In this document: positions 62,473 through 64,000 of the stretch, piece by piece
Layout of the letters: each line of letters opens with the position of its first letter
How positions within the stretch are numbered: the stretch's first letter is position 1
DNA from: Desulfobacca acetoxidans DSM 11109
GTDB lineage: Bacteria > Desulfobacterota > Desulfobaccia > Desulfobaccales > Desulfobaccaceae
Reading direction: 5' to 3'
NCBI RefSeq assembly: GCF_000195295.1
Contig: NC_015388.1
Location: forward strand, 1,922,001-1,986,000
DNA: 64,000 nt
The notes under the pieces: generated by a model
What the model was told of the DNA's origin: nothing
The model's input: only the letters and a program-made list of their open reading frames with translations
Databases searched by the model: none
Made by a program: the position numbers and the translations under genes

Positions 62473-63999
62473 TTAGGAGGAGTGGCGTTCCTGGATTTTC
62501 TCGGAAGGGACGCTGCCGGCTTCGCCTTCGAAACGGTATCTGCCTGCCAGAAAAGCCTCGGCGTACCGATCTACCATGGCATCATCAGCCATGAGCATAT
62601 CCCGTTGGCGGGCGCAGCCCATAAGGCGGCCCAGGAGGTCAAGCTTCTCCTCCAGCAGTTCCCGAGGGTATTTCCACAGCCGCCCTACGACCAGATCGCC
62701 GGTTACTTCCACCTCAAAATCCAGTTTTTTTAGGACGGCGCCGAGAAACCGCACCCGCCGTCCCCGGCGTACTTCGTCGGCGGCGCCACCCTTAAAGCGG
62801 AAGGTGATATAGTTGTCATTGCGGGTGTCGCTGACATAGGCGTCGATGGTGGCGAAGTGGTAGCCCAGACGCGAGCTGAAGTTCACGTAGTTTCGAGAGA
62901 CGATGGCAAAGGTGCGGGACCAGAAGTCCGCATGTTCGGCCGGCGCCGCCGTCAAGGAGCGGGAAACTACGGAATAAAGGCCCTTGACATCGATGGGAAT
63001 AGGCCCGGCCCAGGAGATCTCCGGATGGCTGATGCCGCGCCACACGGCTTGCATGGGTATGGAGGTGATGGACTCCGGTGGAATGAACCTGGCATGGCGG
63101 CCGGTCTCGAGGCCTCCGCCAAGATCGATGATATGCAGGTTGAGAGGAATGGGCGTTTTGAGTCGGACTGATTGTATGTCATATTGGCTGGCCTGTTCCG
63201 CCAGCTTGAACATCTCGCTGATGCCCATCTGGTGGGCGAAGCGGGTGATATCGTGCAGAGTCTTGCAGGCGGCGGGCGTCAAGTCGCTTAACTTCGGATC
63301 TACCAGATTCAGGGGCGTAATCCAGCGCAGTACCCGGCGTAGCTTGGCGTAAATGGCGGTTTCGCTGACAGTGGCGGTTTTTTTGGCAGTTTCGGCCAGC
63401 AACTCCGGGATCTCGCCTTCATAGACGCGCAGGTGGGTGGCATCCAAAGTAATGATCTGGCCCGAACGGAGTGTTGTCGTTGCCTGGCCAGCGTCCACCA
63501 GGGTCGGGATCTTAAATTCGCGAGCCAGAATTGCCAGGTGGGAGGTGGCGCTGCCGATGTCGATGACCATGCCCCGGGCTTTATGAAGAATCATGCCGTA
63601 GCGGACGCTGGTATGTCTTGCCACCAGAATCGCCCCTTCCGGGAATTCACTTAGCTCCTGATCCTCGCCGATGACAAAAGCCGGTCCGCTGACCACCCCG
63701 AAACAGGCCACGGTGCCGTTGTCAATCAACACCGGATGACGCTCCTGCTCGAAAGCCGGAGAGGCTTCCTCCGGTTGCGAAGCCAAAACCTGTAACGGGC
63801 GGGTCTGCATCAGCACAATCGTTCCTGGCGGGTCAATGGCAAATTCAATGTCCTGCGGTTCCCCGAAATGGTCCTCCAATTGCAGTCCATAACGGCCAAT
63901 AGTCAGCAACTGTTCCTCGGTTAAGGCCGGTTGGGTCCTCTGGTCGCCGCTCACCGCCATAGTGGTCAAACCGGCGGCTCCCTCCAAGCCCGCTAAGAG
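62473..63999 (-). CDS. PEP-utilising enzyme, C-terminal part (5' end outside window)
   Basis: The frame is open to the right edge (about 508 codons visible, ending at TAG near 62475). Its start is a partial ATP-grasp/PEP-binding segment (LEDHFGEPQDIEFAIDPPGTIVLMQTRPLQVL, the end of a PEP/pyruvate-binding domain), then a swivelling domain with the phosphohistidine (IGSATSHLAILAREFKIPTLVDAG). Instead of the C-terminal PEP TIM barrel of PpsA, about 280 residues of unclear fold follow (MGISEMFKLAEQASQYD, HIIDLGGGLETGRHARF). Likely a PpsA-related phosphotransferase; substrate unknown. Confidence 0.85.
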   Translation of the reverse strand, partial: LLAGLEGAAGLTTMAVSGDQRTQPALTEEQLLTIGRYGLQLEDHFGEPQDIEFAIDPPGTIVLMQTRPLQVLASQPEEASPAFEQERHPVLIDNGTVACFGVVSGPAFVIGEDQELSEFPEGAILVARHTSVRYGMILHKARGMVIDIGSATSHLAILAREFKIPTLVDAGQATTTLRSGQIITLDATHLRVYEGEIPELLAETAKKTATVSETAIYAKLRRVLRWITPLNLVDPKLSDLTPAACKTLHDITRFAHQMGISEMFKLAEQASQYDIQSVRLKTPIPLNLHIIDLGGGLETGRHARFIPPESITSIPMQAVWRGISHPEISWAGPIPIDVKGLYSVVSRSLTAAPAEHADFWSRTFAIVSRNYVNFSSRLGYHFATIDAYVSDTRNDNYITFRFKGGAADEVRRGRRVRFLGAVLKKLDFEVEVTGDLVVGRLWKYPRELLEEKLDLLGRLMGCARQRDMLMADDAMVDRYAEAFLAGRYRFEGEAGSVPSEKIQERHSS

Positions 64000-64000
64000 T

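Overview
The window looks like a chromosomal stretch of a Gram-negative, probably anaerobic Desulfobacterota-type bacterium. LptE, a TonB receptor and Wza/Wzc proteins show an outer membrane. Two ADP-forming acetyl-CoA synthetases, two flavoredoxin-like flavin reductases and LarC fit an anaerobe. The taxon is an inference from gene content and style, not from a marker comparison. No tRNA or rRNA gene was recognised.

Positions 1-14,540 form a defence island built round a type III-A CRISPR-Cas locus. It holds csm3 (cut by the window edge), csm4, csm5, a CARF protein with a RelE-like tail, a csx20 ring-nuclease candidate, a CARF-HEPN (TM1812/Csx2-type) RNase, a TPR plus archaeo-eukaryotic primase fusion of the CRISPR-associated primase-polymerase type, cas1, cas2 and a 15-repeat array. 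Cas10 and Csm2 presumably lie left of the window. Interleaved are an MNT antitoxin remnant, a REP-associated tyrosine transposase with perfect palindromes on both sides, a PemK-type toxin-antitoxin pair and four-helix-bundle (23S intervening-sequence type) genes bordered by odd word-like repeats. Several spacers read as antisense to translation starts, as expected for an RNA-targeting type III system.

Positions 14,540-21,540 hold an insertion-sequence scar, a mosaic non-coding repeat, an ADP-forming acetyl-CoA synthetase and a two-gene module (PHP-ABC ATPase plus AlbA_2/HATPase protein) that looks like a second defence system. Positions 21,600-35,220 are housekeeping: leuS, lptE, holA, rpsT, an HD hydrolase, a LysR regulator, an isochorismatase-like hydrolase, lon, two CNNM/CBS/CorC membrane proteins and larC. 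Positions 35,600-41,700 form a probable metal or tetrapyrrole uptake cluster: TonB receptor, flavin reductase, a tetrapyrrole-methylase-fold protein carrying an export signal, a DUF4198 protein and an APC permease. The exported methylase is one of the most unusual genes here.

Positions 42,160-50,900 carry small redox and housekeeping genes (YkgJ-type cysteine cluster protein, flavin reductase, sirtuin, a second ADP-forming acetyl-CoA synthetase, an RNB-type ribonuclease, a phosphoesterase, a GNAT). Positions 50,930-62,180 on the minus strand form an exopolysaccharide operon led by a NusG/UpxY-type antiterminator and ending in Wza and a Wzc-type tyrosine kinase. A partial PEP-utilising enzyme closes the window. 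Several families of short palindromic repeats, and two copies of a composite repeat of about 330 bp, are scattered between genes.
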